From positions 166,646 through 230,645 of the forward strand of contig CANJMF010000004.1 in the NCBI GenBank assembly GCA_947475895.1: a stretch of DNA of 64,000 nt, read 5' to 3'. The notes beneath the pieces were generated by a model. It saw only the letters and a program-made list of their open reading frames with translations. It made no database searches and was not told the origin of the DNA. Shown piece by piece: positions 1 to 9,088 of this stretch (positions are counted from its first letter, which is position 1; every line of letters begins with the position of its first letter). Made by a program: the position numbers and the translations under genes. Origin of the DNA: Fidelibacterota bacterium (lineage in GTDB: Bacteria; Pseudomonadota; Alphaproteobacteria; Rhodospirillales; Rhodospirillaceae).

Positions 1-2
1 CT

Positions 3-1088
3 TACAAATTTATGTTCATGGCCAAGGGCGGCGGCTCGGCCAATAAGACGTATCTCTTCCAAAAAACCAAGGCCGTGTTGAACAAAGCCGGCTTGCGCAA
101 ATTTTTGGAAGAAGAAGTGAGGAACCTCGGCACCTCTGCATGCCCGCCTTATCACCTCGCTATCGTCATCGGCGGCATGTCGGCTGAAATGACGTTGAAG
201 ACCGTGAAACTGGCCTCGTCGCGGTATCTTGATACGCTACCGACCAAAGGCGGTCCGCACGGTCAGGCGTTCCGCGACTTGGAGATGGAAGCCGAAGTGC
301 TGGAAATGACCCGCACTTTGGGCATTGGCGCGCAATTCGGCGGCAAATATTTCTGCCATGACGTGCGTGTGATCCGCCTGCCCCGCCACGGCGCCTCGTG
401 CCCGGTGGGCATCGGCGTGTCGTGCTCCGCCGACCGCCAGGCCTTGGGCAAGATTACCAAGGACGGCATTTACGTCGAGCAGCTAGAGACCAATCCGGCG
501 CAATATCTGCCGGAAGTGCGCGAAGACAAACTCTCGGGCGATGTGATCAAGATCGATCTCAATCGACCTATGGACGAGATCCGCAAAATCCTCAGCCAGT
601 ATCCGACCAAGACGCGCGTGTCGTTGTCGGGCCCCATGGTTGTTGCGCGCGACATCGCGCATGCGAAATTGAAAGAACGCATCGATCGCGGCGAAGGCCT
701 GCCGGAATACTTCAAGCAACACCCGGTTTATTACGCAGGGCCTGCAAAGACGCCCAAAGGCTATGCCTCGGGCGCGTTCGGGCCGACGACGGCGGGGCGC
801 ATGGATGCGTACGTTGACGACCTGCAAGCCCACGGCGGCTCGATGGTTATGCTCGCGAAGGGCAATCGTTCGAAGGCTGTGACGGAAGCGTGCAAAAAGC
901 ACGGTGGGTTTTATCTGGGCTCCATCGGCGGCGCGGCCGCGATGCTGGCCGAGAAATCCATCAAAAAGGTGGAAGTGGTCGAGTATCCCGAACTCGGCAT
1001 GGAAGCCATCTGGAAAATCGAAGTGGAAGACTTCCCCGCATTCATCGTCGTGGACGACAAGGGCAACGACTTCTTCAATCAGCTTTAA
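3..1088 (+). CDS. fumarate hydratase, class I (C-terminal part; 5' end outside window)
   Basis: Class I [4Fe-4S] fumarase interconverts fumarate and L-malate in the TCA cycle. The reading frame is already open at base 3, so the first ATG visible (base 12) is internal; about 360 residues of a family that is usually near 540 are present. Conserved blocks are the AKGGGSANK stretch at the left edge, the TSACPPYH cysteine (about residue 44 of the visible part) and the RLPRHGASC...SCSADR segment (about 124-141), which carry cluster-binding cysteines in the family. The C-terminal half contains the GPTTAGRMD and GSIGGAAA segments of the swivelling beta domain. A class II fumarase lies 1.4 kb downstream, so the organism has both the oxygen-sensitive and the oxygen-stable enzyme. 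The family call is secure; the length and true start cannot be judged here. Confidence 0.95.
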   Translation, partial: YKFMFMAKGGGSANKTYLFQKTKAVLNKAGLRKFLEEEVRNLGTSACPPYHLAIVIGGMSAEMTLKTVKLASSRYLDTLPTKGGPHGQAFRDLEMEAEVLEMTRTLGIGAQFGGKYFCHDVRVIRLPRHGASCPVGIGVSCSADRQALGKITKDGIYVEQLETNPAQYLPEVREDKLSGDVIKIDLNRPMDEIRKILSQYPTKTRVSLSGPMVVARDIAHAKLKERIDRGEGLPEYFKQHPVYYAGPAKTPKGYASGAFGPTTAGRMDAYVDDLQAHGGSMVMLAKGNRSKAVTEACKKHGGFYLGSIGGAAAMLAEKSIKKVEVVEYPELGMEAIWKIEVEDFPAFIVVDDKGNDFFNQL

Positions 1089-1116
1089 TTGATACTCTTC
1101 ATTGGCGAGGAATTCC

Positions 1117-1854
1117 GTGACCACCAGAACCATCGACATCAAAACAGCCGACGGCATTTGCGACACTTACGTTTCTTATCCCGATGCGGGTGGTCCGTTT
1201 CCGGCGGTGTTGTTTTACATGGACGCCATCGGCGTGCGCCCTGTGCTGAACCAGATGGCGGATCGGATGGCGGCAGCGGGCTTTTACGTCATCCTGCCGA
1301 ACGTCTTCTATCGTTCAGGCCGCGCGCCAGTGATGGAGCCGACGACCGTTTTCTCGCCCGAGAATCTACCGAAACTGATGGCGCTGATCGGCGGCATGCC
1401 GCCGGATAAGGTCGTCAACGACGCCGGAACGTATTTGGATTTTCTGTCGCAGCAAAAAGAAGTGAAGCCGGGCAGCAAAGTTGTCACCACGGGTTATTGC
1501 TTCGGCGGCACCATGTCGGTGCGCACAGCCGCGGCATTCCCCGAACGCGTCGCGGCGGCGGCGGCTTATCATGCCGGCGGCCTTGTGACGGACGATCCTA
1601 AGAGCCCGCACAAATTGTTGGGCTCTGTTAAGGCCGAACTTTATTTCGGCCACGCCGATAACGATCCGTATGCATCGCCCGAGCAAGTCAAAACGCTGGA
1701 AGCAGCTCTCGCCACGGCAGGTGTGAAGTCTAAATCAGAACTTTATCCGGGTGCCGCGCACGGGTTCACGATGATCGATCTGCCGATGCACAACGCGGCG
1801 GCGGAGAAAAAACACTGGGACACCCTCCTCTCGCTATTTAAGCGAAACACGTAG
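1117..1854 (+). CDS. dienelactone hydrolase family protein
   Basis: Cytosolic alpha/beta hydrolase of the dienelactone hydrolase family, 245 residues. Catalytic elements are visible: the nucleophile elbow GYCFGG (Cys128), an acid in HADNDPY (Asp181) and a histidine in GAAHGF (His215), i.e. the Cys-Asp-His triad of this family rather than Ser-Asp-His. I chose the GTG at 1117 because an AGGA lies about five bases upstream; an in-frame TTG at 1102 would add five residues. It follows the class I fumarase by 28 bases and precedes another hydrolase by 9 bases, so the three are probably co-transcribed. True dienelactone hydrolases act on chlorocatechol breakdown products, but no such pathway genes are nearby and the substrate is unknown. 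Confidence 0.85.
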   Translation: MTTRTIDIKTADGICDTYVSYPDAGGPFPAVLFYMDAIGVRPVLNQMADRMAAAGFYVILPNVFYRSGRAPVMEPTTVFSPENLPKLMALIGGMPPDKVVNDAGTYLDFLSQQKEVKPGSKVVTTGYCFGGTMSVRTAAAFPERVAAAAAYHAGGLVTDDPKSPHKLLGSVKAELYFGHADNDPYASPEQVKTLEAALATAGVKSKSELYPGAAHGFTMIDLPMHNAAAEKKHWDTLLSLFKRNT

Positions 1855-1863
1855 GCAGTTTAG

Positions 1864-2481
1864 GTGGCCGTTGAACTTCTTTGGAACGGCCCGCAAAAAT
1901 CGCGGCTGACCATCGCCCTCGCCCACAGTGCGGGGGCGCCCATGGACACGCCGTTCATGGAATTCTTTGCCGAGGGTTTTGCTGGGCTGGGCTACCGCGT
2001 GGCGCGGTTCGAATTTCCCTTTATGGCGGCGCGGCGCAAAGGCGGCCACCGCAAACCGCCCGACCGCCAGCCGGTGATGCTCGACATCTGGCATGAGGTC
2101 ATCGCCCAGATTGGGTCGGACGCCTTGGTCATCGGCGGTAAATCCATGGGCGGACGCATGGCAAGCCTGATCGCCGACGAGGTAAAAGCGCGCGGCCTCT
2201 TGTGCCTGGGGTATCCGTTTTACGGCGCCGGGCGGAGGGATACGTCGCGCATCGAACATCTCCTGACGCTCCAAACACCCACGCTCATCTGCCAGGGGAC
2301 GCGTGACGCCATGGGCGGATTCGAGGACATCAGCGCACTGAAACTGGCGGAATCGATCCAGATTCATTGGGCGGAGGACGGCGATCACGACCTGAAGCCC
2401 CGTCAAAGGGTCGGCAAAACACATGACCAAAATTTGACAGGCGCCCTTGACGCGGCGGAGGCATTTCTCGCTACTCTATAG
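1864..2481 (+). CDS. alpha/beta hydrolase, KANL3/Tex30-like
   Basis: Small alpha/beta hydrolase fold protein, 205 residues, resembling the KANL3/Tex30 family of bacterial hydrolases. The nucleophile elbow is GKSMGG (Ser94), followed by a [13 protein letters not shown] segment typical of the family, and a C-terminal histidine candidate in EDGDHDLKP. No signal peptide or membrane segment is seen, so it is likely cytosolic. It starts with GTG at 1864, nine bases after the preceding hydrolase gene, with a poor ribosome binding site, which suggests translational coupling. The substrate cannot be predicted. Confidence 0.75.
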   Translation: MAVELLWNGPQKSRLTIALAHSAGAPMDTPFMEFFAEGFAGLGYRVARFEFPFMAARRKGGHRKPPDRQPVMLDIWHEVIAQIGSDALVIGGKSMGGRMASLIADEVKARGLLCLGYPFYGAGRRDTSRIEHLLTLQTPTLICQGTRDAMGGFEDISALKLAESIQIHWAEDGDHDLKPRQRVGKTHDQNLTGALDAAEAFLATL

Positions 2482-2504
2482 CCCTGATTTGCTCACGAGG
2501 GACA

Positions 2505-3896
2505 ATGGCCACGCGCACTGAAACCGACACCATGGGAGCCGTCGAGGTTCCCGATGAACATTATTGGGGCGCGCAGACCCAACGCAGTATCGAAAACTTC
2601 AAAATCGGCGGCGAGCGCATGCCGGTGCCGTTGATCCGAGCCTTCGGCTTACAAAAGAAAGCCGCCGCGCTGGCCAATAAGACGCTGGGTGAGTTGCCCG
2701 CCGACATCGCCGACGCCATAGCAGCCGCCGCGACCGAAGTAGCCGAAGGCAAACTCGACGACGAGTTTCCGCTCGTCGTGTGGCAGACGGGTTCCGGTAC
2801 GCAGACCAATATGAACGCGAACGAAGTGATCGCGGGGCGCGCCAACGAAATGCTCACGGGTAAGCGCGGCGGGAAGACGCCCATACACCCGAACGATCAT
2901 GTGAACTGCAGCCAATCATCCAACGACAGTTTCCCCACGGTCATGCACATCGCGACCGCTATAGAGCTGACGGGAAATTTGATGCCCGCACTGGAGCGTT
3001 TGCAGGACTCGCTCGACAACAAAGCGGACGCCTTCGACCGCATTGTGAAAATCGGCCGCACGCATTTGCAGGACGCCACGCCGCTGACGCTAGGTCAGGA
3101 GTTCTCGGGCTATTCAGCGCAGATCGCCTATAGCATCGAGCGCGTCAAAGCGACGTTGCAGCGTCTTTACAAATTGACTCAGGGCGGCACAGCCGTGGGC
3201 ACCGGGCTGAATTCCAAGAAAAGCTTTCCGGAGAAATTTTGCACGGAGATGCGCAAGGCCGCGGAACTTCCATTTTGGCCGACGGCGAATTTCTTCGAAG
3301 GCTTAGCGTCGAACGACACCATGGTGGAAGTTTCGGGTGCGTTGAATACCATCGCCGTGTCGTTGATGAAGATCGCCAACGATATCCGGCTGCTGGGCTC
3401 GGGCCCGCGATCGGGCCTAGGCGAATTGATTCTGCCCGCCAATGAGCCGGGCTCGTCGATTATGCCGGGCAAAGCGAACCCAACCCAGGCGGAAGCGCTG
3501 ACCATGGTTTGCGCGCAAGTGATGGGCAATCACACGACGGTGACGGTCGCGGGATCGCATGGGCATTTGGAATTGAACGTCTTCAAGCCGGTGATCATCT
3601 ACAACGTGCTGCAGTCAATTCGCTTGTTGGCGGACGCGGCGCGGAGTTTCCGCCAGCATTGCGTCAACGGCCTTAAGGCCAACGAAAAAGTTATCGCGCG
3701 CCACGTCGAAAATTCGTTGATGCTGGTAACGGCGTTAGCGCCGCATATCGGCTACGACAAATCCGCCGAAATCGCTAAGAAGGCGCACGCCGACGGATCG
3801 ACGTTGAAAGAATCGGCGTTGAAGTCGGGTTACGTCACGGCCGAGCAATTCGATGCGTGGGTCAAGCCGGGCGATATGATCGCGCCTCATGACTGA
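2505..3896 (+). CDS. fumC: fumarate hydratase, class II
   Basis: Iron-independent homotetrameric fumarase of the aspartase/fumarase superfamily, 463 residues, the normal length. The superfamily signature [10 protein letters not shown] is at 316-325; other active-site segments are [17 protein letters not shown] and [16 protein letters not shown]. It converts fumarate to L-malate in the TCA cycle and stays active under oxidative or iron-poor conditions. A clear GAGGGA precedes the ATG. Its 3' end overlaps the start of a small ribbon-helix-helix gene by eight bases. With the class I enzyme just upstream the two fumarase types are nearly adjacent, separated only by two hydrolases. Confidence 0.97.
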   Translation: MATRTETDTMGAVEVPDEHYWGAQTQRSIENFKIGGERMPVPLIRAFGLQKKAAALANKTLGELPADIADAIAAAATEVAEGKLDDEFPLVVWQTGSGTQTNMNANEVIAGRANEMLTGKRGGKTPIHPNDHVNCSQSSNDSFPTVMHIATAIELTGNLMPALERLQDSLDNKADAFDRIVKIGRTHLQDATPLTLGQEFSGYSAQIAYSIERVKATLQRLYKLTQGGTAVGTGLNSKKSFPEKFCTEMRKAAELPFWPTANFFEGLASNDTMVEVSGALNTIAVSLMKIANDIRLLGSGPRSGLGELILPANEPGSSIMPGKANPTQAEALTMVCAQVMGNHTTVTVAGSHGHLELNVFKPVIIYNVLQSIRLLADAARSFRQHCVNGLKANEKVIARHVENSLMLVTALAPHIGYDKSAEIAKKAHADGSTLKESALKSGYVTAEQFDAWVKPGDMIAPHD

Positions 3897-4101
3897 GGCG
3901 ATCAAAAAACGCTCGGTGAATATCGCCGGGCATCGCACCAGCGTTTCCATTGAAGCACCGTTCTGGGATGCGTTGCGCGATATCGCCGAGCGTCGCGAAA
4001 CGTCGGTCAACGCTCTCATCACCAGCATCGACACAGGCCGCGCCGGAAACCTTTCCAGCGCGGTACGTGTGTTTGTCCTGCGTGAGCTACAGAAAAATTA
4101 G
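3889..4101 (+). CDS. ribbon-helix-helix domain protein (RHH_4 type)
   Basis: 70-residue protein. Its pattern [38 protein letters not shown], read as a beta strand followed by two helices, fits the RHH_4-type ribbon-helix-helix proteins common in Alphaproteobacteria. Such proteins are presumed DNA-binding dimers, the strand inserting into the major groove. It begins inside the last codons of fumC (eight-base overlap), so it is translationally coupled to it, and its 3' end overlaps the converging acyl-CoA dehydrogenase gene by four bases. No target operator can be proposed. It could have a non-regulatory role; members of this group are mostly uncharacterised. Confidence 0.75.
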   Translation: MTEAIKKRSVNIAGHRTSVSIEAPFWDALRDIAERRETSVNALITSIDTGRAGNLSSAVRVFVLRELQKN

Positions 4102-5885
4102 AACGCCGCTTCGCTTAAGGCCATCATGGCTTTGCTGCCCGAGCGCACCACGGCATCCATGCTCGCGGTTTGCGGCAGGACGCGGCTGAAGAAATAGCGC
4201 GCGACGGTGAGCTTGGTATCGTAGAAGGCAGCATCACCGCTGTTTTTGTTGGCGAGCGCCTTTTCCGCCATCAGCGTCCACATCCACGCATACGCCACCA
4301 GCGTGAACAAGCGCAGATAATCCATAGCCGCCGCGCCTTTGGCGTTGGGGTCTTTCTTAGCTTCATCGTTCAGCCATTGGGTGCACGACTTCAGGCGCGC
4401 GACAGACTCTTTTAAGGGCACGGTGAATTCGGCCATGTCGTTGCGGCCTTCGAGACGCTTCAGCGTGCCTTCCACCTCACCGATCCAGCCCGTGAACAAA
4501 CGACCGCCGCCCAATTCCAATTTGCGCCCGACGAGATCAAGCGCCTGAATGGTGTTGGTGCCTTCGTAAATTTCAGTGATGCGGACGTCGCGCACGAACT
4601 GTTCCATGCCGTGCTCGCGGATATAGCCGTGGCCGCCGAAAACCTGAAGGCAGGTGTTGGCAAGCTCCGAGCCGTAACCCGTGCCACCGGCTTTGATGAT
4701 CGGCGTCATGATGCCCACCATATCGTCGGCGCGTTGACGCGCAGCGGCATCGGCGTGCTTGTGCGACAGATCGACATTGATATGTGTCCAAATCGCCAAC
4801 GCGCGGTGCGCTTCGACAATCGCGCGCGTGTAGAGTAGACGGTTGCGAATGTCGGGGTGGACGATGATGGGATCGGCGGGCTTGTCGGGATTGGCCGGCC
4901 CAGTGGCCGCGCGGCCTTGAAGACGGTCTTTGGCGTAGGTGACGGCGCCCTGATAAGCGATTTCCGCTTGGCTGATGCCTTGTGTACCGACGAACAAGCG
5001 CTCTTTGTTCATCATCACGAACATGCCGGCCAAGCCTTTGTGCGGCTGACCGACAATCCAGCCTTTAGCTCCGTCGAAGTTCATGACGCACGTGACCGAG
5101 GCCTTCATGCCCATCTTGTGTTCGATGGACCCGCAAGCAACCGCGTTGCGTTCGCCGGGCGTACCATCGGCCTTGGGCAGGAACTTTGGCACCAAGAACA
5201 TGGAAATGCCGCGGCTGCCTTCCGGTGCATCGGGAAGTTTGGCGAGAACGAGGTGAATGACGTTATCCACCATGTCGTGTTCGCCGGCGGAAATGAAAAT
5301 CTTGGTGCCGGTGACGCTGTAGCTGCCATCGGCGTTGGGAACAGCTTTCGTGCGCAGCAAGCCCAGGTCGGAACCGGAGTGAGACTCCGTTAGGCACATG
5401 GCGCCTTGCCATTCAGCGCTGACCAATTTCGGCAGATAGGTTTTCTTCTGTTCGGGCGTGCCGAGAGCGGTCAGAGCGAGAATCGTGCCTTGCGTGAGGC
5501 CCGGATACAGGCCGAACGACAGGTTGGCCGAACTGGTCATCTCGGCGACGAGACAGTCGAGGGTTTCGGGCAGGCCCTGCCCGCCGAATTCGGGGCTCGC
5601 GGTCAGGCCGCACCAACCACCGGCGACGTATTGAGCGTAGGCCTCTTTAAAACCTTTCGGTGTGGTGACTTTGCCGTCCTTGAACGTGCAGCCCTCCTCG
5701 TCGCCCGAGCGGCGTAAGGGGTCGAGCACGTCCTGACAGAGCTTGGCGCATTCCTCGAGCACCGCGTCCATCATGTCGGCGGTGGCGTCCTCGAAGCCCG
5801 GGAGGGCGGTAAGCGTGCCCGCCGCATCGAAAGTTTCATGGAGCACAAAGCGCATCTCGCGCAACGGCACGGTGTAGGTCGTCAT
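4098..5885 (-). CDS. acyl-CoA dehydrogenase with C-terminal extension domain
   Basis: FAD-dependent acyl-CoA dehydrogenase, 595 residues, i.e. the long type with an extra N-terminal segment and an extra C-terminal domain, as in 3-methylmercaptopropionyl-CoA dehydrogenase (DmdC) and related FadE-like enzymes. It would oxidise an acyl-CoA to a 2-enoyl-CoA, passing electrons to ETF. Visible motifs include CLTESHSGSDLG and FISAGEHDM in the flavin-binding middle domain and CLQVFGGHGYIREHGMEQ. The usual catalytic base sits in YEGTN (Glu441). It is transcribed alone, convergent to fumC/RHH. A DmdC role would need other dmd genes, none of which are here; long-chain or branched acyl-CoA oxidation is equally possible. 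Confidence 0.88.
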   Translation of the reverse strand: MTTYTVPLREMRFVLHETFDAAGTLTALPGFEDATADMMDAVLEECAKLCQDVLDPLRRSGDEEGCTFKDGKVTTPKGFKEAYAQYVAGGWCGLTASPEFGGQGLPETLDCLVAEMTSSANLSFGLYPGLTQGTILALTALGTPEQKKTYLPKLVSAEWQGAMCLTESHSGSDLGLLRTKAVPNADGSYSVTGTKIFISAGEHDMVDNVIHLVLAKLPDAPEGSRGISMFLVPKFLPKADGTPGERNAVACGSIEHKMGMKASVTCVMNFDGAKGWIVGQPHKGLAGMFVMMNKERLFVGTQGISQAEIAYQGAVTYAKDRLQGRAATGPANPDKPADPIIVHPDIRNRLLYTRAIVEAHRALAIWTHINVDLSHKHADAAARQRADDMVGIMTPIIKAGGTGYGSELANTCLQVFGGHGYIREHGMEQFVRDVRITEIYEGTNTIQALDLVGRKLELGGGRLFTGWIGEVEGTLKRLEGRNDMAEFTVPLKESVARLKSCTQWLNDEAKKDPNAKGAAAMDYLRLFTLVAYAWMWTLMAEKALANKNSGDAAFYDTKLTVARYFFSRVLPQTASMDAVVRSGSKAMMALSEAAF

Positions 5886-6013
5886 GGCACAATCCCCCCG
5901 CTCAAAACGTCGATAGCCGCAGTTTTAGCAATTATTACAAGAAATTAGAACGCTTTGACGGCGTTTTTACCAGGAAATTCGGACCATTTTCCCGCACCGG
6001 GCGTTGTGGGTTC

Positions 6014-6922
6014 ATGACGCATGTAGGATCAGACACGGTTACATCCGCCAACACACTTATGTCGCGCGCGCGCGCGTCGCGTCCGGCGCCGATGAATTAC
6101 CTGGACCGCATCAAGGATTATCCGATCCTTAGCGAAGCAGAGGAATTGGCGCTGATTGATCGCTGGTATCAAAAGGGCGACCGAAAGGCGTATGACGCGC
6201 TCATTGCCAGCCACCTGCGGCTGGTGCCGAAAATAGCCCAACGTTATATGGGATACGGCATTCCAGTAAGTGACCTCATCGGCGAAGGCAACGTCGGCCT
6301 GCTGCAGTCGGCCGACCGATTCGAGCCTGCAAAAGGCTTTCGTTTCTCGACCTATGCCCGGTGGTGGATTAGGGCGGCCATGTTGAATTTCATTCTGCAA
6401 ACGTGGTCGATGATCAAGCTCGGTAACGGTGCCGGTAAGAAACGTCTGTTTTTCAATTTGCGCCGCGCAAAGCAAGCTTTGCGTACCGATGGCGACCGGC
6501 ATTTGGACGACAGCGAAATCGCGAAGCTGGCTAAGCACTTTCAGGTGTCGCGCGACGATATTATTGCCATGGACCAGCGCATGTCGGCGAAGGATGTATC
6601 GCTGCATCAGACCATTCCGGGCAGCAGCGGCTTTACCTTCGGCGATATGGTGGCAGACAGCGCGCCGACACCCGAAGAACACGCGATCGAGAACGACGAA
6701 CGCCATTGGCACCGCGAGCAGCTACGCAAGGCCATGGCAAATCTAGACCGGCGCGAAAAAGACATTCTGAAATGCCGCTACCTGGCCGATGAGCCAGCCA
6801 CGTTGGCGAAACTCGCGCGAATCCACGGACTCACCGCCGAGCGCGTACGCCAGATCGAGGCCAAAGCCATTGATAAGCTGCGGCACTACCTGGCGCCCGT
6901 CAGGCCCGCGTTCGCGCACTAG
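6014..6922 (+). CDS. rpoH: RNA polymerase sigma-32 (heat-shock) factor
   Basis: Alternative sigma factor of the RpoH group, 302 residues. Region 2 is visible as LIGEGNVGLLQSADRF followed by FRFSTYARWWIRAAM. The RpoH box, which separates this group from RpoD, is at about 142-151 (KKRLFFNLRR). Region 4 with its helix-turn-helix is in the C-terminal LAKLARIHGLTAERVRQIEAKA. It directs polymerase to heat-shock promoters. The ATG at 6014 is preceded only by a weak GTGGG; ATG codons further in (6059, 6092) would shorten a poorly conserved N-terminus. Many Alphaproteobacteria have several rpoH copies, so which paralogue this is cannot be decided. It is divergent from the acyl-CoA dehydrogenase across a 128-base spacer. 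Confidence 0.92.
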   Translation: MTHVGSDTVTSANTLMSRARASRPAPMNYLDRIKDYPILSEAEELALIDRWYQKGDRKAYDALIASHLRLVPKIAQRYMGYGIPVSDLIGEGNVGLLQSADRFEPAKGFRFSTYARWWIRAAMLNFILQTWSMIKLGNGAGKKRLFFNLRRAKQALRTDGDRHLDDSEIAKLAKHFQVSRDDIIAMDQRMSAKDVSLHQTIPGSSGFTFGDMVADSAPTPEEHAIENDERHWHREQLRKAMANLDRREKDILKCRYLADEPATLAKLARIHGLTAERVRQIEAKAIDKLRHYLAPVRPAFAH

Positions 6923-6957
6923 ATTCTCACAGCCGAGTCTGACACTTTGATCGCGCC

Positions 6958-7716
6958 ATGACTCTTATGATCAAAGAGCTCCCCTCGCCCAATTTCGGAC
7001 CACGCCGTGAGGTCGATGGAAAAATTGCCGTGCGCCATATCGTTGCGCACTACACCGGTATGAAGTCTTGGGACGAAGCCAAGGCTCGTCTCTGCGACAG
7101 CGCCGCCGAAGTGAGCGCACATTACGCCATCGATGAAGATGGCACGATTTATCGTCTAGTAGCCGAAGACATGCGCGCGTGGCACGCAGGTAAAGCCTTC
7201 TGGCGCGGCGTGCGCGATATCAACAGTGCATCCATCGGCATCGAGTTGGTGAACCCAGGCCACGAACATGGTTACCGTCCATTTCCCGAGGCACAGACTG
7301 CTGCCTTCAGAGAGCTCGTGCATGGAATTATGCGGCGACATAATTTACCGGCGGCGTGTTTGTTGGGACATTCCGATGTGGCACCCGGACGCAAAACCGA
7401 TCCCGGCGAGTTGTTTCCGTGGCAACGCTTAGCGCAAGCCGGCATCGGGTTGTGGCCGGAAGAAACCGTCGTGCTCGCGGGCGTGCCCGATCTCGAAGGC
7501 GCGTTCCGGCGTCTGTCGGAAATCGGTTACGCCGTGCCGCTGCGTGATGAATTAGGAATGGATATTCTTGCGCCAGAATCGGCGGCTACAGATGTAATCC
7601 GCGCGTTCCAGAGCCGCTATCGGCCGGCCAACATCACGGGCGTTTTGGACCCCGAAACCGTGACCCTCCTCGCCGCGGTGGATGTGGCTTACGCAAAAGC
7701 GCGCGCCGGTTCTTGA
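6958..7716 (+). CDS. N-acetylmuramoyl-L-alanine amidase (AmiD-type)
   Basis: Zinc amidase that cleaves the bond between N-acetylmuramic acid and L-alanine in peptidoglycan or anhydro-muropeptides. The N-terminal Amidase_2 domain shows the expected metal ligands His31 (AHYTG), His138 (LLGHSDVAPGR) and Asp148 (KTDPG), with a catalytic Glu candidate at 96 (IGIELVN). The spacing of the last two ligands equals that in E. coli AmiD. A peptidoglycan-binding-like helical domain follows (about 185-245, ending FQSRYRPANITGVLDPETVTLL). There is no signal peptide or lipobox, so it is probably a cytosolic recycling amidase (AmpD-like role) or secreted by an unrecognised route. It is 252 residues long, 35 bases after rpoH. 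Confidence 0.88.
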   Translation: MTLMIKELPSPNFGPRREVDGKIAVRHIVAHYTGMKSWDEAKARLCDSAAEVSAHYAIDEDGTIYRLVAEDMRAWHAGKAFWRGVRDINSASIGIELVNPGHEHGYRPFPEAQTAAFRELVHGIMRRHNLPAACLLGHSDVAPGRKTDPGELFPWQRLAQAGIGLWPEETVVLAGVPDLEGAFRRLSEIGYAVPLRDELGMDILAPESAATDVIRAFQSRYRPANITGVLDPETVTLLAAVDVAYAKARAGS

Positions 7717-7741
7717 CCTCTCGGCCCGACCGGCCCATGTT
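7713..7741 (+). promoter_or_regulatory. candidate rnpB promoter
   Basis: TTGACC at 7713-7718 and a weak CATGTT at 7736-7741, 17 bases apart, place the start point at about 7748, exactly where the outer helix of the RNase P RNA begins. The -35 overlaps the stop codon of the amidase gene. The -10 matches consensus at only three positions, so support comes mainly from the position. Confidence 0.35.
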
Positions 7742-7747
7742 CCGGCC

Positions 7748-8126
7748 GCGCCAGATGGCTGGATGGCCGCGCTTCGCGAGAAGCGAGGAAAGTCCGGGCT
7801 CCACGGAAGCAAGGTGCCGGATAACGTCCGGCGGGGGCGACCCTAGGGAAAGTGCCACAGAAACATACCGCCGGCTTTAGTCGGTAAGGGTGAAATGGTG
7901 CGGTAAGAGCGCACCGCATCGCCGGTAACGGCGATGGCAGGGCAAACCCCACCTGGAGCAAGACCAAATAGGAACGGCCGCTCGGGTTATGCCGAGAAGT
8001 GCGTTTCCGCACTGTCGTTCGGGTCGGTCGCGTGAGGTGCACAGCAATGTGCATCCCAGAGGAATGGCCATCCATCGCGCCGTCAAAAGCGCGGGGACAA
8101 AACCCGGCTTACAGGCCATCTGGCGC
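7748..8126 (+). ncRNA. rnpB: RNase P RNA (bacterial type A)
   Basis: Catalytic RNA that matures the 5' ends of tRNAs. The universally conserved GAGGAAAGTCCGGGCTCC (from 7785) and its 3' partner ACAAAACCCGGCTTACAGGCC (from about 8094) are both present, as is the internal conserved region around CAGAGGAATGG (8058-8068). The ends were set by helix P1: 7748-7759 (GCGCCAGATGGC) pairs perfectly over 12 bases with 8115-8126 (GCCATCTGGCGC). The length of about 379 nucleotides is normal for Alphaproteobacteria. It lies in the plus direction between the amidase and the converging sodB. Any open reading frames across this interval are spurious. Confidence 0.96.
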
Positions 8127-8232
8127 AATTTGTTTTAGAGAATGTGTTCACGTCAGATAGCTCACGAGCATCGCGTGCCCAACAACCAGTGAATCGAGCG
8201 CTACAGCTCTGGCGGAAGCGTTCGGTGTAAGC

Positions 8233-8835
8233 TTATTGCGGAGCCGACAGGTTCTTTTCCGCGAAGGTCCAATTCACAAGCTTATCCAGAAAGCTTTGTA
8301 CGAATTTCGGACGTTCATTCTGGTAGTCGAGATAGTAGGCGTGTTCCCACACATCGCAGGTCAACACCGGCGTGACGCCTTCATGAACCAACGGCGTATC
8401 GGCATCATGATAAGAGGTGACGATGAGCTTACCGTCCTTGAGAACTAACCATGCCCAGCCGGACGCGAAGTGATCGACCGCTTCCGACTTGAAGCGTTCT
8501 CTGAACTTGTCAGCACCTTCCAAATCGCGGGTCAACGCGTCGGCCACTTTGCCTGATGGAGCCCCGCCACCGGACGGTGACAGGCAATTCCAAAAGAATG
8601 TGTGGTTCCACGCTTGAGCCGCAGCGTTAAACAGTTTCTTGTCGCCCTTTTTATGGGCCGCGCGCACGATCGTTTCCAGATCCGCTTTTTCCAAATCCGT
8701 ACCCGCGATAGCCTTATTAGTCGCGTCAACATAGGCCTTGTGATGCTTGCCGTGGTGCAATTCCAACGTGCGGCGCGACATGTGAGGTTCGAGCGCGGCG
8801 ACATCGAAGGGAAGCGGCGGGAGTTCAACGGTCAC
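8233..8835 (-). CDS. sodB: superoxide dismutase, Fe type
   Basis: Cytosolic Fe/Mn-family superoxide dismutase, 200 residues, dismuting superoxide to oxygen and peroxide. The four metal ligands are visible: His27 (LELHHGKHH), His78 (AWNHTFFW), Asp161 and His165 (DVWEHAYYLDY). The AAQAWNHTFFWNCL segment with Gln74 is the pattern of iron enzymes; manganese enzymes usually place the outer-sphere glutamine later. The chain starts at GTG 8835 with an AGGA about nine bases upstream. It converges with rnpB. It is transcribed alone; no Fur or OxyR-like site was recognised in the 65 bases upstream. Confidence 0.95.
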   Translation of the reverse strand: MTVELPPLPFDVAALEPHMSRRTLELHHGKHHKAYVDATNKAIAGTDLEKADLETIVRAAHKKGDKKLFNAAAQAWNHTFFWNCLSPSGGGAPSGKVADALTRDLEGADKFRERFKSEAVDHFASGWAWLVLKDGKLIVTSYHDADTPLVHEGVTPVLTCDVWEHAYYLDYQNERPKFVQSFLDKLVNWTFAEKNLSAPQ

Positions 8836-8894
8836 GGGCGGTAATCCTAAAATGAAGCCTCAAAATTCGGCGACTGTAGATACCTAACGTTCAA

Positions 8895-9085
8895 ACGCGC
8901 AGATGGTCGCCGACGGCGAACGCGACTTCGTCACCTACGAAGGACTGAACACACAGGGAAAGCGCGTTCGCGTTACCGAAGCACTGACTATTCGCACGGC
9001 AAGATTCTCGACGTGGAAGTCTACTTCGGTTGATCAATCCGCACGCGGGCGAACCCGAAGGACGCGTCGAGCACGCCTGGCCGAA
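8895..9085 (+). pseudogene. remnant of a SnoaL/NTF2-like gene, broken by two frameshifts
   Basis: Three consecutive pieces in three frames read like the C-terminal half of a SnoaL-like (NTF2 fold) protein: 8903-8995 gives VADGERDFVTYEGLNTQGKR and VRVTEALTIR; 8998-9030 gives GKILDVEVYFG; 9036-9085 gives NPHAGEPEGRVE. In family members these join as ...LTIRxGKIxxVEVYFGWxxPH..., so one shift near 8996 and one at 9030-9033 (which also creates TGA) break the gene. No intact start or N-terminal half is found upstream before sodB. The similarity is judged by eye from family patterns; sequencing errors at the two points are an alternative. Confidence 0.5.
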
Positions 9086-9088
9086 ACG

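Noticed and set aside
7552..8128. Several minus-strand frames of 74-128 codons
   Set aside because: They cross the RNase P RNA gene.
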